Shown piece after piece: positions 26,252 through 35,303 of a DNA stretch of 64,000 nucleotides; position 1 is the first letter of the stretch, and the number at the start of each line of letters is the position of its first letter. Made by a program: the position numbers and the translations under genes. Below the pieces are notes generated by a model, which did not search any database, had not been told where the DNA came from, and saw only the letters and a program-made list of their open reading frames with translations. Origin of the DNA: Hyphomicrobium_A sp963726795 (GTDB lineage: Bacteria; Pseudomonadota; Alphaproteobacteria; Rhizobiales; Hyphomicrobiaceae); the NCBI GenBank assembly GCA_963726795.1, contig CAVSDD010000004.1, positions 992,001 to 1,056,000 on the forward strand, in the 5' to 3' direction.

Positions 26252-27322
26252 TTAGTAGGCGCCGCCGAGGCTCAGCAGAAGATTGTAACGCGGCGTTCCG
26301 GGGCCCTCGTGGGGAGTACGGGACGGCTCCCTGGACGGCTTGGCGCGGTGCTGGGACGCAGTTCGCACCTGGGCGGCTGGCGCAGTGAACCCGGGCTGCT
26401 GTGCGCCGACGGCCAAACCACTATTGGAGGCAGGCAAAGTCGGATCAGCATTTGTTGAATTGATGGCTGGAAGCTCCCTCGGTCCACCAATTGCCATCCG
26501 GCCCGGCAGCGGTTCCGACGACACGATACTGCTTCCGATTGGAGTGAACAGGGGGCGTCCCGCGGCAGGTTTTGCAGCACCGCTGGTAGCAACCTGCCAG
26601 GGCAAAACCTCCCCCGAAGTCGCCGTCGCAGTCGTCGTCGTTGCGGTCGACGGAGCGGGCTGGCGGACGTCAGCTGGGCGGGACTGAGCGACTACGGGCT
26701 GCGCTATGCAACGGCCATTTGCAGTGAGAGCAAGTCCGAGCGGGCACTCGCCGCAGGCTTTGCCGGCGTGCGCCTGCGCGAGCGTCAACAGAAGGTAATC
26801 GGGCTCATCGAGCGGCAACTCGGCATTGATGCGGTCCGTGAACGTGCGCATCGCATCCTTGGTACCCGCATTCCACGAGCCGTCGATGCGTCCGTAATAG
26901 CAGCCCACACGCTTCAGCTGCTGCTGAATGTCCGTGACAAGCTTATAGCGGGTTTCCGCGTTCTTCGGCGCGAGCGGGACGCTTGCCGACATTGCGCCAG
27001 GCATCGTGCTTACGACCGTCTGCCAGGTGCCCGCGCTGTCGAGCTGCGGGCCGGCGTCGGCAGTCAATGTTGCTTCCGTGTGGACGAGGCTGGCGAGTGA
27101 AATGCTGGGAGAGAACGAGCGCAGCTTGGGCTGCCCCGAAGATTCGGCGCGAGGACGAACGGCAGGCGCGGTGCGGACGGCAACTGCTGTAGGCTTGGGT
27201 TGGATCGCGAGAGGCTCGCGCACTTGTGCGAGCGACAAGCTGCCATCGACCGGTGCAGGCAAATAAACAAACAGCCCGAAGCCGATGCCGGCAAGCAGCA
27301 CAAATCCCCCGAGGCTACGCAT
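26252..27322 (-). CDS. Membrane-anchored protein with peptidoglycan-binding-like domain
   Basis: 356 residues. N-terminal anchor (GGFVLLAGIGFGLFVYL). A PG_binding_1-like unit lies around 130-165: DIQQQLKRVGCYYGRIDGSW then TKDAMRTFTDRIN. It is followed by a Cys-rich bit (GKACGECPLGL) and a long Ala/Thr/Pro-rich, probably disordered C-terminus ending in SREPSRTPHEG and LLLSLGGAY. Likely sits in the periplasm, contacting the cell wall. The stop lies four bases after the cutA stop, convergent. Confidence 0.65.
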   Translation of the reverse strand: MRSLGGFVLLAGIGFGLFVYLPAPVDGSLSLAQVREPLAIQPKPTAVAVRTAPAVRPRAESSGQPKLRSFSPSISLASLVHTEATLTADAGPQLDSAGTWQTVVSTMPGAMSASVPLAPKNAETRYKLVTDIQQQLKRVGCYYGRIDGSWNAGTKDAMRTFTDRINAELPLDEPDYLLLTLAQAHAGKACGECPLGLALTANGRCIAQPVVAQSRPADVRQPAPSTATTTTATATSGEVLPWQVATSGAAKPAAGRPLFTPIGSSIVSSEPLPGRMAIGGPRELPAINSTNADPTLPASNSGLAVGAQQPGFTAPAAQVRTASQHRAKPSREPSRTPHEGPGTPRYNLLLSLGGAY

Positions 27323-28085
27323 GACCCGTCACTCCTCCGCCCCCGTCGCGCGGTACGCGGCCACCGCCACTTGGCGATGTCCTCGATCAACCTGGGCGTG
27401 ATGCTATGTGGAAGCGATGACAATGAGTTTAAAGAGTGCTCGGAAAATCTCGATTACTCAGCGCTTCCGGGTACGGACAAAATAAATCGCCGTTTCCGAC
27501 GATGCAACCGTAAAGAGAACCTTTCCGCGGCGGGCCGACGTTTTTCGCATTACAGCGGCTGCGACTACAACCTGCGATCTGATTGAGGTCGTCGGAGCGG
27601 GTTTGGGGAAAAGCTGTGTTTGGTTCTCGCTCGGCATAGATGCGTTGTGATGCTGCGCCGACGCACCATCCGAGCTATGGCGAGCCGCGGCCACGGCTAC
27701 GGAGCTGATTCTCTTAACAAAACATTAGAATCGCTGTAGCGAGATTCTTAGAGGGGGCTGTCTCGCGTCCGTGTTCTCGTCGCCTTGGCTCTTCAGGGAC
27801 GCTTTTGCACAGCGCGACCAAGCGGCTCACGCTCGTGCCGATGCGCCCCTCGAGCGAAGGTTCCAGCTCTCGGCGTGCCGCCTGTATGGATGGGTTCGCG
27901 ACTTGCCGGATGTCCTTGGGGAAGGCGCCGGAGCTCAACGGGTCGGGGGAACTCTTTCATTACGGGATGGACGCGCCTAGTCGCGCGTAGAGCCGGGCAA
28001 CGCTGCCACTTGTGCCCTCCACGGCGGCGAAAGATTGCGTCGGTCGTATCGCGTTCTCTCCGGCGCGCAAAAATTGGAGAGGGCA
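27323..28085 (+). other. 763-base region without a convincing gene
   Basis: Several short frames on both strands lack signal peptides, recognisable motifs and Shine-Dalgarno sites. The stretch 27540-27760 is less GC-rich than its surroundings and contains an imperfect inverted repeat around 27727-27750. GGAGAG at its right end is the ribosome site of the next gene. I see no RNA family that I recognise. Confidence 0.4.
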
Positions 28086-29297
28086 ATGAGACATGCTTTA
28101 GGCGTGTTAGGGGTTCTTGCGGCCGGCGTTCTGCTCGCGGTTTCGGCAGCGATGAACTGGCGATTTGGCTTCAGTCTCGGCCGATCCGAGTTTGACGGCC
28201 AAATATACGGCGCGGCCAGCGCGGCCGCGGATTGCATGAAGGCGCTCGTACCGTTCTTCTTCTTTGCCGCCGTGCGCAACCGGGTTTGGTCACAAGCGGG
28301 AGCTGCGGCCCTGGTCTGGGTCGTGGTCACGGCTTTCTCGCTGACGTCCGCGCTCGGGCACGCAGCGCTCAACCGGTTCGATTCAGCCGGCAAGAGAGCG
28401 GCAACGGTCGCCAGCTACCAGGATCATCGGGCCGACATGGCGCGGGCGAAGGAACAATTGTCCTGGATCCCGCAACACCGTCCTGCTCAGGCGGTGCAGG
28501 CCGAAATCGACGCGATCAAGAGTGACCGAGCCTGGGAATGGACGAACGGATGCAGCGACATCTCGGGAAGCAAAGGCCGGACCTTCTGTCAGAAGTACCA
28601 CGGCCTTGCTGCCGAACTGGCCTCTGCGGAGCAGTCGATTACGCTCGAAGCGCGTATCTCAGATCTAGAAAACAAGCTTGCCGACCAGAAGGGCACGACA
28701 GTGATGTCTGAAGCGGATCCGCAAGCCGCGGTTCTCGCCAAGCTCGCGTCCATACTTGCGCCCGCGGTGAAAATCGAGGATGTGCAGACCGCGCTCACGG
28801 TCTTCATTGCTCTACTCCTCGAGATCGGGTCGGCGTTCGGCATGTACATAGCGTTTAGCCAGTGGCGTCTCTACGATCGCCACGCGCCGACCGCGCCAAG
28901 AATCGCGCCGGTCAGCACCGCTGCGGCAGTGGTGGCGGCTCAAAAAGCCGTTGCGATAGCAAAGCCGCGTTCCGGCGCCAATGACAACAGGTCGGCGCCG
29001 GCAGCTAGACTGATCGCTCCCGAAACTGACGTGGAGCGCTTCTATAAGGAAAGGATCGAGACACAGGATGGATCGAGCTTAACTGCAACGTCTTTGTACG
29101 AGGACTACTGTGCGTGGTGTGAAGAGCAACAGAAAGAGCCCCTCGCGCTCCCAACCTTCGGGCGGGAGTTCGGCGAGCTCGGAGTCCAAAAAGCAAGGAT
29201 TGCAGGACGTGTGCGGTACATCGGCATCGCGCTGAAGTCCGCCGGCGGGCTCGAGGAGGATAAGAAACTGCCGGCCTTAGGCACGGCGGCCGCCTAG
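28086..29297 (+). CDS. Membrane protein with C-terminal D5-like winged-helix domain
   Basis: 403 residues with GGAGAGGGCA before the ATG. The first 110 residues hold three or four hydrophobic segments. Residues 110-220 form a helical, coiled-coil-like part with cysteines (NGCSDISGSKGRTFC) that would face the periplasm, and a further membrane helix follows near 245 (TVFIALLLEIGSAFGMYIAF). The last 80 residues (VERFYKERI...LYEDYCAWCEEQQ, TFGREFGELG, RVRYIGIAL) resemble the winged-helix end of P4/D5-type phage primases. No other phage gene is nearby. Function unknown; a membrane-tethered DNA-binding protein is one reading. Confidence 0.65.
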   Translation: MRHALGVLGVLAAGVLLAVSAAMNWRFGFSLGRSEFDGQIYGAASAAADCMKALVPFFFFAAVRNRVWSQAGAAALVWVVVTAFSLTSALGHAALNRFDSAGKRAATVASYQDHRADMARAKEQLSWIPQHRPAQAVQAEIDAIKSDRAWEWTNGCSDISGSKGRTFCQKYHGLAAELASAEQSITLEARISDLENKLADQKGTTVMSEADPQAAVLAKLASILAPAVKIEDVQTALTVFIALLLEIGSAFGMYIAFSQWRLYDRHAPTAPRIAPVSTAAAVVAAQKAVAIAKPRSGANDNRSAPAARLIAPETDVERFYKERIETQDGSSLTATSLYEDYCAWCEEQQKEPLALPTFGREFGELGVQKARIAGRVRYIGIALKSAGGLEEDKKLPALGTAAA

Positions 29298-29310
29298 CAA
29301 TAGGCGGAAA

Positions 29311-29336
29311 GAAAGGCTGCCAACGCGGCCTTTCCC
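29311..29336. terminator. Bidirectional terminator hairpin
   Basis: GAAAGGC / GCCTTTC inverted repeat with a ten-base loop between two convergent genes. On the minus strand it is followed by a short T-rich run. A second GC-rich TTCG-loop hairpin at about 29355-29375, inside the last codons of oligopeptidase B, is followed by TTTCTTGTTT on the plus strand. Confidence 0.5.
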
Positions 29337-29347
29337 ATTCTCAAGTC

Positions 29348-31504
29348 TCAATTGGGGGCGGCTTCGGCCGCCCTTTCTTGTTTCTCGGCCTGGGCCGAGA
29401 GTTCGGCTTTGCCGGCGATCTTCAAGGCGAACGCGTAGTCGGTCGCGATCTCCTTCAGCTGCTCATAGCGCCCCGACGCGCCGCCGTGCCCGGCCTCCAT
29501 ATTGATCTTGAGCAACACGAGATTGGAGCTCGTGTTTTTTTCGCGCAGACGCGCGACCCATTTTGCCGGCTCCCAGTACGTGACGCGCGGATCGGTCAGC
29601 CCTCCGTAAGCGAAGATGTGCGGGTAGGGCTTCTCCGTGACCCCTTCATAAGGGCTGTAGCCGCGGATCGTTTCAAAGTCGGCTTTGCTCTCTATCGGAT
29701 TTCCCCATTCCGGCCATTCCGGTGGGGTCAGCGGCAAATCCTTGTCGAGCATCGTGTTCAAGACATCGACGAATGGTACGTCGGCGATGATGCCGAGAAA
29801 GAGGTCGGGAGCCATGTTGGCAACCACGCCCATCAGCATGCCGCCGGCGGAGCCGCCGTTCGCCACGATCTGTCCGCGCCGCGTCAGTCCCTGGTCGACC
29901 AGATATTCTCCCGCATCGATGAAATCGGTGAAGGTGTGGACCTTCTGATCGAGTTTGCCGCCTGTGTACCAGCGATAGCCCTTGTCCTTGCCGCCTCGGA
30001 TGTGGGCGATGGCGTAGATGAAGCCGCGGTCAACGAGGGACAGGCGTGTGGTCGAAAAGGATGCGGGAATAGAGATGCCGTAGGCGCCGTAGCCGTAGAG
30101 CAGTAGCGGCGCCGATCCATCGAGAGGCGTGTCCTTCCGATAGAGAATTGAAATCGGAACGCTCTCGCCATCCGCCGTCGGCGCGTAGAGGCGCCGTGTC
30201 ACGTAGTTGACGGGATCGTGCCCGCTGGGGACTTCCTGGCGTTTGCGCAGCGTGCGCTGACGCGTCTCCATGTCGTAGTCGTAGGTTTCCGCCGGCGTTG
30301 TCATCGAGGAATAGACGAACCGCAGCATGGTAGTGTCGAACTCATAACCGGCGGACATGCCGAGCGCATAAGCCTCCTCGGGAAACTCGATGGCATGCTC
30401 GGCTGCATCAGCGAACCGCCGGATGACAATGCGCGGCAGTCCATGTTCGCGCTCCAAGCGCACCAAATGCTCGCGGAAAGCCACGATGTCGAGGATCAAC
30501 CGGCCGGGGCGGTGGGGAACGATCTCGACCCAATTCGCCATGCCGGGACGAGCGATCGGCGTCTCGCAAATGCGGAAGTCCTCCGCGCCTTGCGAATTGG
30601 TGGCGATGACGAAGCGGTCGCCGCGGTGATCGACACTGTACTCGTGCCCGTGCCGGCGAGGCTCCATGAGACGTGGTTCGCCTGTGGGCGCATCGGCATC
30701 GATTATGTAGATCTCGTTCGTCTGATGATCGTGCGCATCGATGAGAACGAATTTCGAAGACTGCGTCGATGACAAGGCGACGTAGAACCCGATGTCCTTT
30801 TCCTCATAGACGAGCACGTCTGCAGAGGCCGGTGTGCCGACGACGTGCCGGTAGACCAGTAGAGGCCGGTGGTGCTCGTCGAGGCGGACATAGAAAATCG
30901 TTCGACTGTCATTTGCCCAGATGAAGCCGCCCCGCGTATCGGGGATCTCGTCAGGAAAATCTCGCCCCGTTTTCAGGTCACGAAAGCGGATCGTGTAGAG
31001 TTCCGAACCGCGATCATCGCTCGAATAGGCAAGCAGCGAATGATCGGGGCTGTGCTGCGAGGCGCCAAGGTCCCAGTAGGGTTTGCCCGCGGCCTCGAGG
31101 TTGCCGTCGAGCAGCACCTCGTCGGATCCGCCGGTGCGCCCCTGGCGACAGAGCAGCGGATACTGTCCGCCCGCTACGAACCGCGAGAAATAGGCGAATA
31201 GGCCATCGGGCGCGGGAACGGAGCTGTCGTTTTCCTTAAGGCGGCCCTTCATCTCGATGAAGAGCCCATCCTGAAGTTGCCGCGTCTCCGAGAGTTGGGC
31301 ATCGCAATAGGCGTTTTCCGCCTCCAGGTAGGTCCGAATCGTCGGATCCAGCGCGGCGGGATCGCGCATCACCTCTTGCCAGTTGTCCGCCCGCAGCCAC
31401 GCATAATCGTCGACCAGTTCAACGCCGTGCCACAAGCTCACGCGCGGCTTGCGGGTAGCATGCGGGGTTTTGACGAGGGCGTGGCGATGGGCGGGACCGT
31501 GCAT
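29348..31504 (-). CDS. ptrB: Oligopeptidase B (S9A serine peptidase)
   Basis: 718 residues: an N-terminal seven-bladed propeller (about 70-400) and a C-terminal alpha/beta hydrolase. The catalytic Ser is in NGGSAGGML; Asp is expected around GLTDPRVTYWEP and His in EAGHGGASG. GAYGISIPASFS and HIRGGKDKGYRWY are typical of oligopeptidase B, which cuts after basic residues in short peptides. The ATG at 31504 is chosen over 31525 because GGAGAG stands 5 bases upstream. It is probably cytosolic; no export signal is seen. Confidence 0.93.
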   Translation of the reverse strand: MHGPAHRHALVKTPHATRKPRVSLWHGVELVDDYAWLRADNWQEVMRDPAALDPTIRTYLEAENAYCDAQLSETRQLQDGLFIEMKGRLKENDSSVPAPDGLFAYFSRFVAGGQYPLLCRQGRTGGSDEVLLDGNLEAAGKPYWDLGASQHSPDHSLLAYSSDDRGSELYTIRFRDLKTGRDFPDEIPDTRGGFIWANDSRTIFYVRLDEHHRPLLVYRHVVGTPASADVLVYEEKDIGFYVALSSTQSSKFVLIDAHDHQTNEIYIIDADAPTGEPRLMEPRRHGHEYSVDHRGDRFVIATNSQGAEDFRICETPIARPGMANWVEIVPHRPGRLILDIVAFREHLVRLEREHGLPRIVIRRFADAAEHAIEFPEEAYALGMSAGYEFDTTMLRFVYSSMTTPAETYDYDMETRQRTLRKRQEVPSGHDPVNYVTRRLYAPTADGESVPISILYRKDTPLDGSAPLLLYGYGAYGISIPASFSTTRLSLVDRGFIYAIAHIRGGKDKGYRWYTGGKLDQKVHTFTDFIDAGEYLVDQGLTRRGQIVANGGSAGGMLMGVVANMAPDLFLGIIADVPFVDVLNTMLDKDLPLTPPEWPEWGNPIESKADFETIRGYSPYEGVTEKPYPHIFAYGGLTDPRVTYWEPAKWVARLREKNTSSNLVLLKINMEAGHGGASGRYEQLKEIATDYAFALKIAGKAELSAQAEKQERAAEAAPN

Positions 31505-32132
31505 TTTAACTCTCCACGCAGGCAAAGAGGTGATCGGGGACGCGCCGCGTACCCAGGGCCGTTTCGATGGTCGTGTGGCGCATGACGGGGATTTAGGCTC
31601 GCCCGAGCGGTTCGCAACCGAGCAGCCGTCATAAGTGATTGTTCCTGGGATTTGTTGTCAACCGCGGGGAGGGCGACCCTAAGGCAACCTGGTTGCAGAA
31701 CGTGTAAGTCTTGCAATAGCTGCAGCTACATCTTTCCGAGCACACAAATTGAGCGAAGATTGTTTTCCGGGCTTGGCTATCCCCGGCAGCAATTAAAGCT
31801 GATGGCGCGGAAGGCCGATCAGTCTGGCGGTCAAATTAGATTTTTTTCATCTTGGATTTCGACGTGCGCTTACCATGGCACAAGCAGCAGGACTTTATAT
31901 CTTGCTCAGGAAATCTTTCAGCGAAGTGGACTTGCAATGCTTATATGTTGACTTTTACTCTGAGGAGGTAACGAATGAAAGTACGTCGCTCTTAATACTA
32001 GTATTCATTCCTGAGCATAGGTCGAGTTCTGAAAAACGAACCCTCATGTTGAGGATGTGGGGCAACACCGCTGTCGGCGCCAAGCTTCCACAGTAGGGGG
32101 AGCGTCGATGATTGGCGAGGAAGGAGAGGCGA
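31505..32132 (+). other. AT-richer upstream region of mucR, with a six-codon mini-frame
   Basis: No convincing gene in 628 bases. From about 31,700 to 32,060 the base composition is clearly more AT-rich than anything nearby, with several T-A steps, as expected for a MucR-autoregulated promoter. At 31962-31995 a strong GAGGAGGTAACG precedes ATG AAA GTA CGT CGC TCT TAA, a six-codon frame that could be a leader peptide or chance. Confidence 0.45.
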
Positions 32133-32540
32133 GTGGAAAACGTAGCGCAGCCTGGACTGGTTGAGATGACGGCAAGGATCGTGTCCGCTTATGTGAGCAA
32201 CAACACTATCTCCGCCGGCGAACTCCCCCACCTCATCAATGAAACGTACGCGGCGTTGAGTCGTGCCATAGGCGGAATGCCAGAGGTCGAGCGCGAAGAG
32301 CAGAAGCCGAAGGTGCCGGTCAAGAAATCAGTGATGGCGGATCACATTGTTTGTCTGGAGGACGGCAAGAAGTTCAAGTCGTTGAAACGGCATTTGCGTA
32401 CGCACTACAACCTGTCACCAGAGCAGTACCGCGAGAAGTGGGGCCTGCCGCACGACTATCCCATGGTCGCGCCCAACTATGCTCGCGCTCGCTCAGACCT
32501 TGCCAAGAAGATGGGACTTGGCACCCGGCGCGAGAAATAG
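32133..32540 (+). CDS. mucR: MucR/Ros family zinc-finger transcriptional regulator
   Basis: 135 residues from a GTG start with GGAG six bases upstream. The N-terminal part (VEMTARIVSAYVSNNTI) is the oligomerisation region. The C-terminal zinc finger reads CLEDGKKFKSLKRHLRTHYNLSPEQYREKW; a single Cys plus two His (H-x4-5-H) and Asp fit Ros/MucR ligands. MucR acts as an H-NS-like regulator that binds AT-rich DNA and controls envelope, motility and virulence genes in Hyphomicrobiales. The AT-rich region in front is a likely autoregulatory target. Confidence 0.93.
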   Translation: MENVAQPGLVEMTARIVSAYVSNNTISAGELPHLINETYAALSRAIGGMPEVEREEQKPKVPVKKSVMADHIVCLEDGKKFKSLKRHLRTHYNLSPEQYREKWGLPHDYPMVAPNYARARSDLAKKMGLGTRREK

Positions 32541-32582
32541 ACCAACACGACTTGCGTTGGTGCCTTAGTCGCGTGCGACCCC

Positions 32583-32948
32583 CTAGGGGTGGCCTTCCAT
32601 TTGTCCATTGCGCCACCAGATCCGCAGGTCGAGCCCCTGCACATCCATTCCGCAGGCAGCTAGGTAGGCTGCCGTCTCGGCGCGGTAAGCTCGCAGCAGT
32701 TGCGCATGGCGCGCCAGATCATAAGCCCAATGACCACCCAGACCACGCTGGCGTTCACTACGCAGGGCGCGCCGCAATCTCGCAAGCAGGCCCAGGTGAT
32801 CACTCAGAGTGTTCGTCGAGATTTCGTTCGGCCACAGCGGTAGGATCCGAGGGAGGTCGCGGTTGCGCAGGTACCCCGAGGTGTTCGTTGCCGTTTCAGC
32901 GCCGAGGACTTCGGTCTGCAGGAAAGCGCGGCGGGACCTTGCAGGCAT
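32583..32948 (-). CDS. Hypothetical protein
   Basis: 121 residues, Arg/Leu-rich and helical, with a conserved-looking core HWAYDLARHAQLLRAYRAETAAYLAA and a C-terminal WWRNGQMEGHP. Short proteins with this core are common in alphaproteobacteria with no assigned function. It is convergent with mucR (42-base gap) and divergent from the DnaA-like gene. No signal peptide or membrane segment. Confidence 0.55.
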   Translation of the reverse strand: MPARSRRAFLQTEVLGAETATNTSGYLRNRDLPRILPLWPNEISTNTLSDHLGLLARLRRALRSERQRGLGGHWAYDLARHAQLLRAYRAETAAYLAACGMDVQGLDLRIWWRNGQMEGHP

Positions 32949-33170
32949 AGGACGGGCTCACGGTCTAAACCAATCCTGAACTTCGCATCGCCGCGAACGC
33001 TGGGGACAACTCGATGAGATCGGCAACGCGTATCGTTTACCTCCGATCAATCAGAGAGTTATCCCCCTTGTTCACTCAGGGGATAGTTTTCAGTTCAGTC
33101 GCCGATGTTCTTGCCTATCGTGGAGCGTGAGAGCGAATTCGCATTAACTTCGGAATGGTAGCGTCAGAGC

Positions 33171-33588
33171 ATGTTGCAAAACGGTCTGCAAAGCATCGGT
33201 CACTCCCGCGAGGCGACTCCCGCTGCTGCGGCAACTCACTTCGCCGAAACGTCTCACGGCCTGCGCGTACCGCGTGCGGCAATCGAGCAAGCGGTCGCCC
33301 AGGTGTTTGGCGTCGGTTACGATGATTTGCACCGGACCACGCGGGGTCGGGCGACGAATTGCGTTTGCGCGCCAGGTTGCGATGTACCTTGCTCATGTCG
33401 CCTGTCGCCGATCGTTTACGGATACTGGACGGCTTTTCGGGCGGGATCGAACTACCGTTGCGCATGCCTGCACCGTAATCGAGGACCGTCGGGACGATCC
33501 AGTATTCGACCGCGCTCTTGACCTGCTCGAGTGGGCAGTTCGTTCCTTCGCTATCCGGTCCATGGAAAGCCGGTCACTCTCCTCTTGA
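33171..33588 (+). pseudogene. DnaA-domain-IV-like helix-turn-helix protein, frameshifted
   Basis: The first frame (from 33171) encodes IEQAVAQVFGVGYDDLHRTTRG and then turns into nonsense. The frame one base later resumes with RRIAFARQVAMYLAHVACRR, SFTDTGRLFGRDRTTVAHA and ends DLLEWAVRS...SLSS. Together this is the DnaA C-terminal DNA-binding domain (basic loop, GRxxTTV signature). Dropping one G in 33349-33351 restores a 138-residue protein. Such DnaA-like proteins upstream of a DUF6456 gene are common in Hyphomicrobiales. Either the gene is newly broken or the sequence has an extra base. Confidence 0.7.
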
Positions 33589-33596
33589 GTCGCGAT

Positions 33597-34160
33597 ATGC
33601 CCGCTGCAAGCTCCAAGCGCTCGGCGGCGCCGTGCGCGGCGACTGTCAACGATTGCGAAAGTCCCCTTGCGTGGCTGCGCCGGCGCAAGGACCGCAATGG
33701 CGAGGCGCTGATTTCACAAGCACAGTTCGATGCCGGTGAGCGCCTGCGCGCCGACTTCTGGTTCGCGCAGATGACGCCCCGTCTGACCGTCAACTGGTCG
33801 GCTGCCACGCCCTCACAGCGCGGACGCCGCGCCGGCATGGCCCACCGCACTGACGCCGACCTGATCAACAACATTTCAGCCGCGCGCGAACGGGTGCGCC
33901 GTGCGCTGTCGGGTGTGGGTCCGGAACTTGCCGGGGTCCTGGTGGATGTATGCTGTCATTTGAAGGGTTTGGAGGAGACCGAACGCGCAGCGGGTTGGCC
34001 GCAGCGCGCAGGCAAGGTGATCCTCGGAATCGCGCTAACGTCGCTAGCGCGGCACTACGGCATTGAGTCATCGCCCACGGCGAAGCACCCCCGCGCGGCT
34101 TGCGTTCGCCACTGGGGCACTGAAGATTATCGCCCGACCTTCGAGGTGCCAATCGATTGA
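33597..34160 (+). CDS. DUF6456 family protein
   Basis: 187 residues. Start at 33597 (MPAASSKRS), eight bases after the preceding DnaA-like frame. Family features: ESPLAWLRRRKDRNG, QFDAGERLRADFWFAQMTPRLTVNW, then RERVRRALSGVGPELAGVLVDVCCHLKGLEETE and WPQRAGKVILGIALTSLARHYG. Its partner upstream is also DNA-binding-like, so a regulatory role is possible. The last 34 bases overlap sufE on the opposite strand. Confidence 0.8.
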   Translation: MPAASSKRSAAPCAATVNDCESPLAWLRRRKDRNGEALISQAQFDAGERLRADFWFAQMTPRLTVNWSAATPSQRGRRAGMAHRTDADLINNISAARERVRRALSGVGPELAGVLVDVCCHLKGLEETERAAGWPQRAGKVILGIALTSLARHYGIESSPTAKHPRAACVRHWGTEDYRPTFEVPID

Positions 34161-34606
34161 ATCGATGAGTTCGCCGCTGCGCGTTGAGCCGCCGCCGTCG
34201 CGTCGGCACGAATGCGCGCGACCATAGACGCCAGACCATTTGAGCGCTGTGGCGTCAGATGCTCCTTGAGGCCCAGCTCGGCAAAGATGGCCTCGGGATC
34301 CATCGCGCGAATTTCTTCGGCAGTGTGATCATCGTAGATCGCGAACAGGATTGCGATCAGGCCACGCACGATATGCGCGTCGCTGTCGCCTTGCAATTTC
34401 AAGTGCGGAGCGCCGGTACGGGTAAGGGGCTCGACACTGGTCGCCAGCCAAACCTGGCTTGCACAACCACGGACCTTGTTGGCGTCGGACCGCAGCTCAT
34501 CCGCCAGTGGCTCGAGCGTTCGGCCAAGCTCGATAACGTAGCGGTAACGGTCCTCCCAATCGTCGAGGACGGCAAAATCGCTGCGGATATCGGAAAGCTT
34601 TGCCAA
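34127..34606 (-). CDS. sufE: SufE family Fe-S cluster assembly protein
   Basis: 159 residues. SufE accepts persulfide sulfur from the cysteine desulfurase SufS and stimulates it. The conserved Cys is in NKVRGCASQVWL (about residue 48), preceded by WEDRYRYVIELGR and followed by SDAHIVRGLIAILFAIYDD and LGLKEHLTPQRSNGLASMVARI, all family signatures. No other suf gene is nearby. Cytosolic. Confidence 0.93.
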   Translation of the reverse strand: MAKLSDIRSDFAVLDDWEDRYRYVIELGRTLEPLADELRSDANKVRGCASQVWLATSVEPLTRTGAPHLKLQGDSDAHIVRGLIAILFAIYDDHTAEEIRAMDPEAIFAELGLKEHLTPQRSNGLASMVARIRADATAAAQRAAANSSIQSIGTSKVGR

Positions 34607-34726
34607 AACGGTGCAACCTCGCGCGCTGACTGGCCCGAATTCATCACATAGGTCCGGTGCGGGACCATATGCAAGAGTTCGGAAGACGTCGGGTGCCAGC
34701 GCGCCGTGCGGCTTGCGTGGAGTCGC

Positions 34727-35071
34727 TTAGACGCCGTCGGCGCGTCCGGTTCCGCGCCACGCGGGCTGCAGATCCTGCGGAGTGAGCGTCCCGTCTGCGG
34801 GCTGGATGGCGGCCGGCGATGCGCCCTGGTCGCTGGAAGAATGCTTCATTGCGAGCTCATAGGCCAACTGGGCGCCAAACTGCGCCTTCTGCACGAATGC
34901 TGACCACATTACCTTCGCCTGGCCGCAGGTTGGCCCATTGCGATCGCAGAATGTTGCGGTCCAATGCACCGCGGTTGCGGCGCGGTCGTAGAGGCGTGCC
35001 TGTTGTTCCTTGTCTGCCGGTAAGACGGCGACGACAATCGCGACCAGGATACCAATTTTCACGATGGACAT
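34727..35071 (-). CDS. DUF5330 family exported protein
   Basis: 114 residues beginning MSIVKIGILVAIVVAVLPADKEQQARLY, a pattern typical of DUF5330. One N-terminal hydrophobic segment is followed by a region with two Cys (TFCDRNGPTCGQAK) and helices ending in SSDQGASPA. Function unknown. Start at 35071 chosen over one four codons earlier because the GGGAGACTCC just upstream of Met-1 does not fit spacing; either is possible. Confidence 0.7.
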   Translation of the reverse strand: MSIVKIGILVAIVVAVLPADKEQQARLYDRAATAVHWTATFCDRNGPTCGQAKVMWSAFVQKAQFGAQLAYELAMKHSSSDQGASPAAIQPADGTLTPQDLQPAWRGTGRADGV

Positions 35072-35303
35072 GGGAGACTCCAACCCGTCCGAACTTTTCC
35101 CAAGACACTGATTAGCAGACCGATCTCAAAAATCTGCCTTATCCAAGCTGAAAACTATCATCCAATTTCCGTAAAACTTTATCGACCGGTCGCGGCACCC
35201 ATTTCGGTCGAGGTAACGAGGCGTCAACCAGAGTTAAGAACTCGTTTACGCGCTTGTCTGCATACTCACATCTCGGGTGTGAGTAGAGCGTCAGGGGTTT
35301 GTC

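Noticed and set aside
31652..31951. 99-codon plus-strand frame upstream of mucR
   Set aside because: No ribosome site, no motif, lies across the AT-rich control region.
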